Source: Crambe crambe
Taxonomy: Eukaryota; Porifera; Demospongiae; Poecilosclerida; Crambeidae
DNA: 64,000 nucleotides
NCBI GenBank assembly: GCA_963924555.1
Contig: OZ004598.1
Coordinates: forward strand, 3,558,501 to 3,622,500
Direction of reading: 5' to 3'
Of the stretch, positions 30,476 through 41,679 are shown piece after piece. The first letter of the stretch is position 1. Every line of letters begins with the position of its first letter. The notes beneath the pieces were generated by a model. The model saw only the letters and a program-made list of their open reading frames with translations. It was not told the origin of the DNA and searched no databases. The position numbers were made by a program, and so were the translations under genes.

Positions 30476-31579
30476 TTATTCAGAAGTTAAAGCTTTTGGG
30501 TCAGTTTTATCTAGTGTATTAGTTTTTGCATAGTTTTGATATGGGTGACCATTACTCCTTCGATAGCTATCAGTTTTTGTTATCCCAACTTCGTTGTCTT
30601 CCAGATCGTACTCGTGGACCTCTGTATTCCCTTGCCATAGCTCTCTGGCAGCTGCTTTTATCTCTGTTGTACTCAGATGTTTTCTGGTGCTCCGGTGCAG
30701 TGTAAAGGTCAAAGCAATCCAAGCACCCATGGATGGATTGGCTAAAGCTGCCAAGTACCAAAGACCAAGCTGGGGATCTTTGTGTGTTTGATTATAGATT
30801 CTATTGATAAAGGGGAAGATGTTGAGTAGGAAATATATCAATGGGTATAAAACAAGCGGTAAGAGGTCCTTCTTGACTTGCTTTTTGAATTCGATGATTT
30901 CTTCAGTACTTATACGATTCCATTTTTGTTTATTAAGACAGAGTTTGACTAAGATCGTAACGTAAAGCAAGATTAAAACTGCCATTAAGGTATAGAGAGG
31001 GACAAACCATATAATAAATTGAAGCAAAACGCCGAATTTAAATGGCTTACAATCAATTCGTTCCTCTGCTCTTATCCAGCACCATGCCCCTGCCCTGCCA
31101 TACGAGTTTTCAATGAAGGGCACCCAACAGTAAGTAAATGGAAAGATGAAAATGAAGAATATGTACACCAGTTCGTATTTTTCTGTCTTCTTCTCAGTGA
31201 ATAGCGCCAATAAGAGATAGATTGTGATAGCACAGACTGAATTCAGTAGCATCCAGTTAGAAAGTTGATCTAAATACCCTCCAAACATACAAAATCTGAT
31301 ATAGAACTCTGTCATTTGGTTCATATAGTCTACCCTGTGCAGGATGATTCCAAGATTGACGAGAATAGCTGAAATTGCCATATAGAGGATCAGTCTTTGA
31401 CTGAGGAACCTGTATTTCTTGAAGAGGATGATGATTGCAATCATGAAGGCCACCAGTATAGTGGATAGAAAGGCCAGTCCTGCACTAACTGCTGCCACAA
31501 CTGCATATTCAGGGCTATCATAAGGAGAGCAGCTGCTATTCTCGGTTATGTTGTTGTCCATATCTGCAGATCCCGACAT
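30476..31579 (-). CDS. cAMP-receptor-like seven-transmembrane GPCR
   Basis: The ATG at 31579 opens a 367-residue frame. The frame is open for 30 further codons upstream without another ATG, so an upstream exon is possible. A short extracellular N-terminus with NIT and NSS glycosylation sequons precedes seven hydrophobic segments. The hallmarks are those of the class E/cAMP-receptor-like group (Dictyostelium cAR and animal GPR157 relatives): RLILYMAISAILVNLG in TM2, a GAWCWI segment before TM5, and a KKDLLPLVLYPLIYFLLN segment in TM6. The C-terminal tail is about 80 residues and rich in Ser, Thr and Lys. The ligand is unknown. It lies 0.76 kb downstream of another GPCR on the same strand, but they belong to different classes and are probably separate transcription units. 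Confidence 0.8.
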   Translation of the reverse strand: MSGSADMDNNITENSSCSPYDSPEYAVVAAVSAGLAFLSTILVAFMIAIIILFKKYRFLSQRLILYMAISAILVNLGIILHRVDYMNQMTEFYIRFCMFGGYLDQLSNWMLLNSVCAITIYLLLALFTEKKTEKYELVYIFFIFIFPFTYCWVPFIENSYGRAGAWCWIRAEERIDCKPFKFGVLLQFIIWFVPLYTLMAVLILLYVTILVKLCLNKQKWNRISTEEIIEFKKQVKKDLLPLVLYPLIYFLLNIFPFINRIYNQTHKDPQLGLWYLAALANPSMGAWIALTFTLHRSTRKHLSTTEIKAAARELWQGNTEVHEYDLEDNEVGITKTDSYRRSNGHPYQNYAKTNTLDKTDPKALTSE

Positions 31580-32342
31580 CTTAGCTTTGAATCTACACGT
31601 ACTTGATCTATAGACTTCAATATGGTCCTGCCCTTTACAGCTATATACGGCATTTGTTATTTGTATCACTATAATACATCAGCTATATTAGGTAATAGTT
31701 TCTATAGTGAAACTTATTGGGAAATATAGTTATAGGCAACTAAATGTATTGGGGATGTAGGTGCTGCTGCAGGTGTACAACTAGGAATCAATCTATGCAT
31801 GGGCAAGTGTAATTAGGAAGGTCAGAATGAATAAAATAGCTGGAATAGGTGCCTTTGGGACATGGTAGCTAGAGAGGTGGTTTCGTTACAGCTTGGGGTT
31901 GTGTGGTTTTAATGAGAATTGGCCAATAGTAATGATTGAAACAGGCTGCTTATCTTTTTTATCTACAATGTGTGTATAAGAAAATTAGCTATAGCCAACA
32001 TTACGTTAAATAAACTAGATCAAAGTGGATTATACGTACATGAACTACTGTTTGGATATATGGATAACTACTGCTCGCTACTGTTTAATATCTTGCTATA
32101 CAGTTTATTTTATCTTGTGTGCATTGTCTATAGCCAACATTAAACTTGTGTGGACTTTATTAACTACAAATTATCGTTATGTGCTGCTAAGATACAAATT
32201 ATTAATATAAACTACTGCTTGGAGACAAATGAATGTTGGATTATAAACTACAGGGAGTTTTACACTAGAAAAATATACTATATGATATATACTATATAAT
32301 ATATTATGTGTTGCTAGCTATGTGTCTTCCACTCACTTTAGT
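31580..32342. other. Intergenic region between two GPCR genes
   Basis: AT-rich sequence without a recognisable exon. It should hold the promoter of the cAMP-receptor-like gene and the 3' UTR of the class C receptor gene. A TATA-rich run (TATATACTATATAATATAT) lies at about 32281-32306. Confidence 0.45.
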
Positions 32343-34250
32343 TTAGTTCATTCTGCACGTCTTCTTCAATGATGGTAGCAGCTTAGGGATGAATAAGAAA
32401 ACGTGACAAGAAAGTAGGGTTAGCATGTGGCCTATGTGAAGAACAAGATCGCTCTGCCACCTGTAATCACCCTCAGGCCTACTATCATTACTGTAATTGA
32501 AAAATAATGTATACGAGACGGTTAGTGACATCAGCAATATCATTACAAATATCAAGGCATTGACTTTTTTTGTGTCTCGAAATTCTCTCTTTCGTAGTTT
32601 GCGTGTTTTTATTGCCACTATTGCCACCATGAGCATTAAGATTAGTGAGTATAGCACCATTAATACAACCCATACACTGACTTCACCTACACAACCTTGT
32701 GCTGTTTCTATGTAGCCGATCTTAATGTATCGTTTAGTCTGCAAGGAGTATGAATTTTTAATGAATGAAAATGACGCAAGTATCAGGATATTTGGAGATA
32801 GCAGTAATAGAACGAATAACACTAATATCGAGTCTGAGGAGAATTTACTGGCCTTTCCGAATGTATTGAAGATGTGATAAATTCTTAATATTTTGACAAG
32901 TAGTGTAGTAAATATCAAAGGAACTGGGAGTCCAATTCCACTCAGCCATATTAGAGTAATGCAAAGGATATTGGAATTCTTAATGATGTTGTCATGCTTA
33001 AGATTCGACTCGATCGTTAGGAGCATCAAGAAAAGTAGAATTAGGTAGCAGCCAATGAATATCAACATACTTAGAGATACGCTAGTGGCTTTAATTTCTT
33101 TTTCATTTCTGTAGAACGAGTACAGTACTAACACAATTGTGTTGAAGACAATGCCGAATGTAATCTCTGCTGCAGCAAGCCCAACAGGTATCTGTGGGCT
33201 TCTCCTCAGTGGTATTTCATCATTGGGTAGCACGCCACGGGAAAAACTCTCAGCTAGGTTGAGTCTGTTGGAATTTGTGTCAAAAGTTGCTTGTAGTATT
33301 TCTACGCCGTCTTTCATTTGAGTAATCCTAACATTTCTCTTGACATGATTATTGGTAAATAATATGGTTCCTGTGGTGCCATTGATTTCAATATGTGTGA
33401 TTTTTTCATTACAGACATCAGCTTTGAGAATAGCATGAACCGCATCAAACAGTAGATTATTTGCTTGTATAGAATTAGGCAATACAATGTCCATGGATCC
33501 AGCACTTCCTAATGCAGAAAGGTTTCCTTTTGTAGCAAAGTCTTGATTTATGAAGAGTATACCTTCAAGTAACTGAGGACTGAATCTTTGCTTCAGTTTG
33601 TATCCCTCAACACTGTGGACTATCCAAGCATATTCTGGCCACGTGAGGTTATCGACATACGCTGCATGGAATATTAGACCTGCTTTATGGCAGTTTACAG
33701 ACAGGAATATAATTTTTGAGTTCAAAAGCTCTGTGTGCTTGACTATATAATCATAATTGTTATGATCAAATCTTTCGAGTTCATAATAAGAAGAAATAGT
33801 AATATTTCGTGTCTTAGCTTTCTTTAGTAATAAATTTGTTGTCTGTGAGAAGTAGCTGTCAGAATGATCGCTCACGACTCCTATTCTTGTCCAGTTGAAT
33901 TGCTTCAGTAGATGGAGGAAGGTATCAACTATGACAGATGAAGATGATGACATGTAGAAAATGCCATGACCAGTGGCTGTGTTGGACATCAATGATGTAC
34001 ACATCAATGGGATGGTGATATTCATGCGGGAGAGCAGAGCTGACACAATCACACTGTCAGTGTGATACCCTGTGCTTACGATGCCAACCATATTCTCCTT
34101 TGGCTTGTATGAATTGCTCTTGGAGTAGAGTGCATTTTGAATGAAAGCCTGAAGTAAACAATTTCCATTTCCAAGGTCATAATGGCAGTAGTTTCCTATG
34201 AGGTGATAACTATATCCAGTAGAGTTGAATGTGCGATCAAGAATGCTCAA
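32343..34250 (-). CDS. GABA-B-like class C GPCR, N-terminus incomplete
   Basis: A 635-codon frame encodes most of a periplasmic-binding-protein-like ligand domain (about residues 1-310; for example FNWTRIGVVSD, WPEYAWIV) followed directly by seven transmembrane segments (about 365-625) without a Cys-rich linker, which is the GABA-B-type layout rather than the metabotropic glutamate type. Many N-glycosylation sequons lie in the ectodomain. There is no ATG at its 5' end: the frame starts two codons after a TGA. Another frame immediately upstream (about 34373-34251, starting MSLCSLMTT) runs into the same place and would join after a one-base change in an AAAA run. No signal peptide or first lobe strand is seen. 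It may need an upstream exon, be frameshifted, or be a recent pseudogene. Confidence 0.75.
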   Translation of the reverse strand: MSILDRTFNSTGYSYHLIGNYCHYDLGNGNCLLQAFIQNALYSKSNSYKPKENMVGIVSTGYHTDSVIVSALLSRMNITIPLMCTSLMSNTATGHGIFYMSSSSSVIVDTFLHLLKQFNWTRIGVVSDHSDSYFSQTTNLLLKKAKTRNITISSYYELERFDHNNYDYIVKHTELLNSKIIFLSVNCHKAGLIFHAAYVDNLTWPEYAWIVHSVEGYKLKQRFSPQLLEGILFINQDFATKGNLSALGSAGSMDIVLPNSIQANNLLFDAVHAILKADVCNEKITHIEINGTTGTILFTNNHVKRNVRITQMKDGVEILQATFDTNSNRLNLAESFSRGVLPNDEIPLRRSPQIPVGLAAAEITFGIVFNTIVLVLYSFYRNEKEIKATSVSLSMLIFIGCYLILLFLMLLTIESNLKHDNIIKNSNILCITLIWLSGIGLPVPLIFTTLLVKILRIYHIFNTFGKASKFSSDSILVLFVLLLLSPNILILASFSFIKNSYSLQTKRYIKIGYIETAQGCVGEVSVWVVLMVLYSLILMLMVAIVAIKTRKLRKREFRDTKKVNALIFVMILLMSLTVSYTLFFNYSNDSRPEGDYRWQSDLVLHIGHMLTLLSCHVFLFIPKLLPSLKKTCRMN

Positions 34251-34399
34251 TTTTCAATGGCTTGATGGTGGTCCTGTTGAATGATGACTTAGGTTCTTTA
34301 ACTACTAAGTACAAGTAGGTTTCATTGGCTGACTGAATTTGAACTGTAGTCATCAATGAACACAATGACATAGTGTTAAATACTGATGGTGCAATCTAT

Positions 34400-34541
34400 A
34401 GCCCCGTTTACACGGGGTTCTAACCCGGATTCGCTTCGCGTGTGAACGGTACCAACTCGGATTCTAATCCGGGTACCCCAACCCACATCAATTAAGTGGA
34501 TTGGAATCCGGCCCGGGTTGTGCACGCGTGTAAACACGGCT
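34400..34541. mobile_element. Small foldback element
   Basis: AGCCCCGTTTACACG at the left end pairs with CGTGTAAACACGGCT at the right, with inner complementarity around ACCCGGATT/AATCCGGGT. It lies just upstream of the class C receptor gene. Confidence 0.7.
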
Positions 34542-34734
34542 TATGATTTAGTGCACCATCCCTCGGGCTACGGTGCACCATAGATATATGACGCGTAACG
34601 GGATTGGAAACGCCCATGCGTAATGTATTAGTGACATCATCAATTCGGTAACTAAGCGCGTTTCGCTCGCACAGATTGAAGATTGGAGAGGAGCCTTTGA
34701 TGTTTTCTGGTGCGATACATCATTTTAACGGTAT

Positions 34735-34893
34735 GTAGTAAGATGTGAACAAGTGGATCAGGAGCAGAGTTATAGCATCGAGTCTCGCAATTTATACAAA
34801 GGCTATCTTCTATTCAACGAGGCAAATCATGGTGATGATTGGGAAGTGATATTCAGTATTATTCCAGACTCAAAAATCCACTCTAAAGTGAGT
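34735..34893 (+). other. Unrecognised open stretch
   Basis: About 50 codons are open on the plus strand (ending IFSIIPDSKIHSK before a possible donor-like GTGAGT). It has no ATG and no family I recognise. It abuts the rearranged transposon remnant and could be an exon fragment or chance. Confidence 0.2.
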
Positions 34894-34914
34894 TAGCTTT
34901 GATAATTATGCAAA

Positions 34915-35900
34915 CCATATAATAATTATTAGAAGTTTCAAATTCAAGCACCATCTAATCATCATTGGATGCCATCGCATCTGTCTGGCATCCTTGACTC
35001 TATTGACTTTCAGCTGCTCATCCCAGAACAAGCGACGAAAGGAATTCACCTGCTGGAAAATCATGATCGACATTGGAGCACAAATCATTGTGAAGGTCTG
35101 GATGAACTTGAACTCCATGCCCTGCCGTACTTTTTTCTGAGTCTCTTCAACTCAATCTCTGCTCTCCTTGCTCTCACCTGAAGTGTTTTCAATTTTCTCT
35201 CCTTCTCTGATGTTTCAAGTATCTGTTATTGCTTATTTTTGCTGGTTTATGTTGCTTCCGTACCCAGCGACAATACATAGATCACAATTGTGATCTATAC
35301 TGGTGACATTGGTGACACTTATCCCCGTGTGAAATAATTGTACAAGAGGCTGTACGAACTGTGCTATGAAAGACTCTTCCTTTTATGTGTACATCAAATC
35401 CATCATCAATATATGCTTTCACAGTTCCAGTACCACACAAAATAACCTTCCCCTTTCTGGAGGTAACCAAATCAATAAATCTCTGATCTGGGTTTCCTGG
35501 GCATACAGCGCACTTCAAAACTAACTCAATAAATCAGAAAGAGCATCTATGTGAAGATGAGGAGGGATATTGGAGAGAGGGGTGTTGATAGGGTTTTTTT
35601 TTCTTCCATACACAAACACTTCCCATGTTAAATCATCATGAATGGTCACAGAGTGTGTGATTTTAATGGCTGCTTCGAATTTGAGGACTGGCTGGACACA
35701 ATACAAAGCTCAATCTTAGTGACTGGCAGAGATGTTTGGTCTATCCATGGCTGGTTTACTTTTCCTAATGAGGCATGTAGCTGTGCAATAGTGAGTTGTG
35801 TTGACTTTCTGCAACCTCTCTCTGAATTTGAGATGCCTATAATATTCATCTTCCCAGATAAAACCCCGAAACACACTCACAGTGCATAGCAACAATATTT
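34915..35900 (-). pseudogene. P-element/THAP9-like transposase, N-terminal half, inverted fragment
   Basis: Read on the minus strand, broken frames give, in family order, a segment with LTWEVFVYGRK, GNPDQRFIDLVTSRKG and TVRTASC...CHQCHQYR (35706-35282), then FWDEQLKVNRVKDARQMRWH and RWCLNLKLL (about 35030-34937). These belong to the N-terminal half of sponge/cnidarian P-element-like transposases. Frameshifts interrupt the coding. The next expected residues (SSYHALRTSGF) are found on the opposite strand at about 35994, so this half has been inverted relative to the rest. Confidence 0.65.
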
Positions 35901-35993
35901 TACCCACATCCTACGATAAATGCTTCAAGAAAAAAACTATTCCTACTGAAAGTTAAACTTTTTTCTAAATCTATAACAGTACTAAGCTTCTCC

Positions 35994-37366
35994 ACTTCCT
36001 CGTACCATGCATGCACTCAGGACTTCTGGGTTTATGAAGCTACCATCGGAGAGAACTCTAAGGGATTATACCCATTTTTTTAGAGCCAAATCTGGATTCC
36101 AGGAGGAAGTGGATAAGATGTTGGTCAAGGATGCAAAACTTTCAGAGTTACCAGATTGGAAGAGGCAAGCGAGGGGAATTATGCTACAAGGCATGCAATC
36201 CCTACACTGATGACATATATTTCATATCTGACGTGCCTCATCTTCTTAAGACTACAAGAAACTGCTGGTCCCATTCATTTGCTCATGGATGCACTAGGTA
36301 TAAAATTATTGCATGCATGCGTATTCCACTAAGTACACACGTCTTCTTTTTTTGTAGAAGAATGGAAAGTAGTTGGCAGCATCTCCTTAGACTTTATGAT
36401 GCTAAGAATGCTCTTGGGGGAAAATCACAGGGACTGTATCTATTGAAAAAATTATCCATGGAACATGTGCATTTAACATCCTACTCAAGAATGAGAGTTA
36501 ACTTAGCAGCACAGGTAAATAGTGGAAAATTCTAAAATTCTGCTTTTTTTGCTATAATTATTATAGCTTTAAGGATTAATAGCTATAATAATATTATTAT
36601 AGGTGTTAAGTGAGTCAGTGGCTAATGCCCTGGAATTCTATGGTCATGCATGCTGACACCACCGAGACAGAGAACTTTGTCAGAATATTTGATAAGTTTT
36701 TTTATTGTCTCAATGGCCGGAACATGCAAGAACACTTCAAAAGAAGGAAACCTAACTTAAGGCCATACTATAGTTCTGAAGATGACAGACTCAAGGTAGA
36801 GCTACAAAATATATAGTGATCAGCATGACTATAGCTAATATTTGAATTGTAGTGGTTAAAGGAAGATTTTTTTGGGGTATTTGGAAGCATGGGAGAAGAG
36901 TGTGGATTCTAGAGATGTTCCTGAGGGTGAGAAGGCTATGATGTGCTTAAGTAAGGAAATGCAGGAAGGATTGAAGTTGACAGGTAATCCATTGATTTTC
37001 ATTATTCCATCAACAATCCTGTATTTTCACCTTACATGCAGTGAATTCTTTTGTTGATGTAATAAAGTACCTTCTCACACTACCAGGTGTTGAAGGCCAG
37101 TATGTGCTAAGTGAATGCTTTTCCAAGATCCTCTTGAAAATTATTTTGGGCAAATACGAGCAAGGGGCAAGGGGGGGGGGAAGGTGTGATAATCCCACAG
37201 TGAAAACTTCATTTGAATCTACACAGTCACTACGTATGCAAGGATCACTTGCCTTACAGCCAGTGTGTGGCAATTGTAGTAGAAAAAGATGTTTTTTCCC
37301 TGGGCCTGAGACTATTGAAACAGAACCACTACAAAAGAAACCAAGTAAACCAGACTTCATTAACAA
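35994..37366 (+). pseudogene. P-element/THAP9-like transposase, C-terminal half, internally deleted relic
   Basis: The plus strand reads LPSERTLRDYTHFF (36040), then jumps to YFISDVPHLLKTTRNCWSHS (about 36215-36280), VNLAAQ|VLSESVANALEF across an intron (36515-36604), FVRIFDKFFYCLNGRN, GYLEAWEKSVDS, and a C-terminal region equivalent to the DPLENYFGQ motif that is out of frame near 37125, then RCDNPTV. About 130 residues between the first two blocks, including the expected first catalytic Asp (LLIDEMK-type) and TADGASPNR region, are absent. Several frameshifts and a stop are present, yet short GT-AG introns are still recognisable. This copy cannot encode an active transposase. Confidence 0.75.
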
Positions 37367-37439
37367 GTAGCTAAGTATGCATGTAAGTATTAGCTGCTGT
37401 TTTTTGTCTCATGATTTGTGATTTTCTAAGAGCCTTTTT

Positions 37440-38215
37440 CTTCTTTGTTGCCTCACGCCTCACGGATACAAACCTTGTACTGCTCAATCCAGAAAGAGGT
37501 CATGGAAAATCCACGAATGGTCACCCACATATCTACAACGTCTTGGAGAAGTTCTTGGACATACTCTTCTGTGACATCAAGAGAAAGTGTACTCCACAGG
37601 ACTTGCACAATAAATAGTAAGAACGAAGCATCATTTAATTCAAATAACCCCCCTCTGTTTATTGAAGAAATCCATGCTTGGGTGTACTCCAAGAAACTGG
37701 AGGATTGTTCACCATCCACAGCCATATGGGAAAGGCATTCAACATATTCCCTCGCTTCTTTTTCATGAATGCTTTTTCAACTTCAGAGCTACAAATCCAC
37801 CAGCAAACCTTATTGCTGCCTCTTCTTCACCAGACATTACAGCCCATTCCTTAGTGGTGTTGGGACCTTCTTGATGAGTGAAATGCAAAAGAAGTAGTTG
37901 ATTAAATATATATCGATTCACAGACTGTGATAAAACTGGTTCTGTGTGAGGTATTTTGAGAATGTCCTCTAGTTTTCTCCAAATCTCTGGCAATTTTTCA
38001 ACTCTCAAAAGATGAAATTTTCTAAATGCCTTTTCCTGGTGTTCTGCCTACAAATGGCTGGGAAAACACAACTTGATAGTATCAACCAACTCATCATAGT
38101 AGAGTTTGTTCACTTTCTGTTCACTACTGGCAGCATGTATTAGCCTCACCAGAGCATCAGCCTGTCCTGGTTTCGATCTTATAATCTCTTTTGCAGCCCA
38201 AGGTTTGCTAACTGC
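37440..38215 (-). pseudogene. Transposon-associated ORF relic, convergent with the transposase relic
   Basis: On the minus strand one frame reads from KPWAAKEIIRSKPGQADALV (about 38200) to a TAG near 38049, continues in the same frame through EKLPEIWRKLEDILK and EEEAAIRFAGGFVALKLKK, then shifts by one base near 37770 to HEKEAREYVECLSHMAVDGE and ends with DMWVTIRGFSMTSFWIEQYK (about 37490). Similar proteins with a WVTIRGFS C-terminus accompany transposons in sponges and cnidarians. I do not know their function. One nonsense codon and at least one frameshift mark it as decayed. Confidence 0.55.
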
Positions 38216-38290
38216 AGATGCCACCTTGTATTAACTAATGTAGTTAGCTTTCAGTTTGTGGCCACAAAAAAGAGCTCTTTGGTTTAGTCA

Positions 38291-39411
38291 TAGATATACT
38301 AGACTACGTACACAGGATTGGAAACAGGGCATGCGCGCGTAGAATTTATAGACCATCCGTGTAGGTACCTGGCGAACAGAGAAATCTTACACAAAATAAG
38401 AAAGAGGGTGAAAGGCAAGGTATTTAGCGCAGCAATAATTATGATTATAAGTGAAAAGGCTCAATGACCTATAGCTGTAGTAGTTTATCATGTCAGTTTA
38501 GTCTACTTACTGTTGCTATGGAAGAAAAACGTGGAAACAGGTGACTGAAAAGTTTTGTGGCACTCCTACTACTAAAATAGAAGTCTAGCTGCCTTACTTT
38601 TGGTATAAAATGAAAGATACTAGTTGACCATATGTACTCAAGTAGTTTTAATTTTGTGCAGGGCTGGAGATGGCATGCCATTTGCCATTGATGGTTTAAG
38701 AAGCCATTTCACTATGTTGTTGTTCTTATATGAGGAGATGAGATACCTCCTTGTATCAGGGGCAGGAAAGGATACACTGGGGCAGCTTTACTCTTCATCT
38801 TGATCCCTCAAAACAAGTATATCACAACAAATCTCGATGAATTGGATGTTCAGCAGTGCACTATCAGTACTTGTTATTATCATTTTTTTAATTATAACAT
38901 GAAAGGAAATATGTGTAAAGTGACAGTATTAGTTGCTACATTATAGTATCCTTCTTTACTATAGCTTTTCTTGACAGCCAGCCATGGGTAATCTGAAGAA
39001 ACAATAACATTGACATGATTTTTTTACAGGCACCTTTAAAAAGTACATATGTACATATGAATGATCACTACCTAACAGATTAGTGGGGAAAAAGAGACTA
39101 TACTTTTAATATCCAAGCTCCAGAGGTCCACAAAGTCGAACTACCATTGTTACTCGCAATTATACCCTCTAACACTTGAGAAACCAGCCTTTTTAAGAAC
39201 TATGCTTGTTTAGCACTATACTAGCCCACTCTTTGCATTCTTTAAACTTACCAATTGGCTATAGTTTAGCAGAAATTTGGCACACTACTTCTCCTCCCCT
39301 GTTTGTTTGGGGCAATTTAGCAAGAAAAGCTGCCTACACGGATTGTCAGTATTGTCGTTATGGGCGCACGTGACCTGTTTCCAATCCTGTGTACGTAGTC
39401 TAGTATATCTA
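38291..39411. mobile_element. 1.1 kb element with about 38 bp terminal inverted repeats
   Basis: TAGATATACTAGACTACGTA followed by CACAGGATTGGAAACAGG at the left is matched exactly in inverted form at 39374-39411. The core ACTACGTA...GGATTGGAAAC is shared with the element at 49335-50154. No coding potential is seen inside and no target duplication is obvious. Confidence 0.75.
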
Positions 39412-40026
39412 GACATAGACTATATAGGTTCCTACATGGACTGGAAACGCCTATTAAATTAATACTAGGGTATGTTCGTGTAACATATTCAATTGGCGAG
39501 CGAAGCAGTTGGTGAAAGTCATTTGTACTTTGACTTATTGGACTAAGCCTAAGATATTGCATTGGTTGTGGCAGCTGCATACACAGGAGGCTGTATAATG
39601 CTTACCACAAGCACTTAAAACAATCCACTTAGCGCCTCTATGACAAAATGCTGTAGAAAGCAATAAGCTCTAGCTTTTTTGTTCTAAGTGCTATGGGCAC
39701 GGTTCATTTATGGGGTCGAAGGTCAAACGAACGTGCGCATGCGTATTATTAACTATGCCCGCTAGCTATTGACGTACGTATATATATATACAAATATATA
39801 TCTCGAGCTCCCGTTGACATGACCAGAGAGTGGCTCGCTTCGCTCGCCAATTAACAAGCACTTCCGGTGGTGTGATATCCGTGTTGCGCCTATTGCGCTG
39901 CAGCTGTATATCCATGAACAGGAAAGATCACTTTAGTGGTTAACCGTACAAGCTTGTAAGTGGCTATGAAGAGGCTGAACTCTGCCAGGGAGACTATACT
40001 ACAAGATGCCAAGACCCTGGGATTAT
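39412..40026. other. Non-coding stretch
   Basis: No exon, RNA gene or clear repeat boundary is recognised here. A further ACTGGAAACGCC fragment near 39440 suggests an eroded relative of the neighbouring element. Confidence 0.4.
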
Positions 40027-40721
40027 CAGGGGCGTAAGAAGGTGTTTTCTGGTGGGGGGGCTGATGTAGGGAAAATTTTTAGCTGACCACGCCCACTTTC
40101 CTTAACCACACCCATTTTGGATACCAATGTACCATCAACTGGCTCAACAGTGCAGAGGTGTTGGAAGCAAGATTCGATTGGTCAAGCCCAAAATTGAAAC
40201 AAATTCCCCAGAACAACAGTTTGGCATCATATGTATTTAAGTTATTGATTGATAGCCACATAATAATTAATCCCAAAATATTTTATTATTGATTGATAGC
40301 CACTTAATAATTAATCTTGTTTTTCCCAAAATATTGGTCAGGCCTGGGCCTGACTGGCCTTACCTGTTCCACCGCCTATGCAATGGCATCAGTGCTTGTG
40401 ATTGAGGTCTCTGAAGATGGACCAGCATCATCACTTGCAAATACAATAATTTTTATTATACTGTACATATGCAATCTTACATCGATAGTTACCTGAGAAC
40501 TGAATTGGAGCGATGAATTCTCCTCTGTGCCATAGTAGAGCCAAGCTAACTGCTGAGTTAGGTGTTACTAATACTTAATTAACCATTCTGTGATGTTAAT
40601 ACTTAGCTAGTAGGTGTTATTAATACTTAGTTGCAGCATCTATTTTGCATATACTAATGCCTATGTGCATTTTGAGTGGGGGGGCTGAAGCCCCCCCAGC
40701 CCCCCTGCTTCTTACGCCCAT
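40027..40721. mobile_element. 695 bp element with GATTAT target duplication
   Basis: The left end CAGGGGCGTAAGAAG is matched by inverted CTTCTTACGCCCAT at the right. GATTAT flanks both sides (40021-40026 and 40722-40727). An ATTGATTGATAGCCAC(A/T)TAATAATTAAT unit is duplicated inside (about 40243 and 40287). Confidence 0.8.
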
Positions 40722-40727
40722 GATTAT

Positions 40728-41550
40728 TGTCATAGTAAAACTCAAGTTAAAGTGTGCTCTAGCAGTTAAAATTGCACTATAAATACTTTGTGTAATTTTA
40801 TCTCCTGAAGTAGTTCTATCATCCATAGTTAATGTGGTTGAGGACTTGAAGTACATGTTAGTAAATTGTTTTAAAAGATACATATCAACTTTCTACTACA
40901 TTGTTACTAACTACTACACCTTTCTTTGTCAAATAGTATACCTGCTTTGTGTAATTTTCTAGGACCAAGTTTAACCAATCCAGCTCATACTGTAATGTAA
41001 GCAGTTCACATAAAGTTTGCAGTGTTGCATGGTATTGTTTTTATCCATTTTGGGTACATATTTGGTTGTAGAAATTCACTAGACAGTTAATTAATTGATT
41101 GGAACAGCCGGCCCAGAATACAATATCGGTAAGTATTACCATAAATATACGAACACCGCAAGGTGGGATGTAATTAATCATTTCCAGTCCATTCTGGAAC
41201 CTCTATAGTTTATGATCTAGACTATTGTCTCTAGTACTATATCTAGATAGTCTAGTATATCTAGACTATTATTATTTATTATTATTATTATTATTATTAT
41301 ATAATTATAATTATTGGTCGAGGTGTCTAACTAATTTAGAACATGGCAATAACCTTGACAACCTAGCGCTATAGCTAGCTAGCTAGTTTCAAATACTCGG
41401 CACGGGGTGACTATATGTAGACTTACCTATGCCCTGAGAGGAGGCAAGTCTATATGTAGACACCTCCCAGTAAATAAGTGAACTGGTCTACCTCTAACTG
41501 ACCAATCAGATTGCAGGAATCAATCAAGCCATGTTCTAATATATATCTAT
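40728..41550. other. Non-coding stretch with ATT microsatellite
   Basis: No exon is visible. (ATT)n lies at about 41271-41300. TTGGTCGAGGTGTCTAA at about 41316 is a detached end of repeat family R1 (see 26934-27330). Confidence 0.5.
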
Positions 41551-41604
41551 GGGTGCACCAGAGATATTCTATACTACGTAACAGTATAGAATATCTCTGG
41601 GTGC
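41551..41604. repeat. Perfect short hairpin
   Basis: GTGCACCAGAGATATTCTATA and its reverse complement TATAGAATATCTCTGGGTGCAC (one extra G) flank a short loop, CTACGTAACAG. It is probably a minimal MITE, just outside the large element at 41680. Confidence 0.7.
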
Positions 41605-41679
41605 ACTAAATCTACCAGAAACCTCGCGCACGCGGCTCGATACGCCCTTGCTATTACTGGGTACGAGGCGACACTAAAA

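Noticed and set aside
31580-31669. Upstream 30-codon extension of the cAMP-receptor-like GPCR
   Set aside because: It begins with GTG, not ATG, and has no signal-peptide character. The ATG at 31579 gives a normal short N-terminus for this class.
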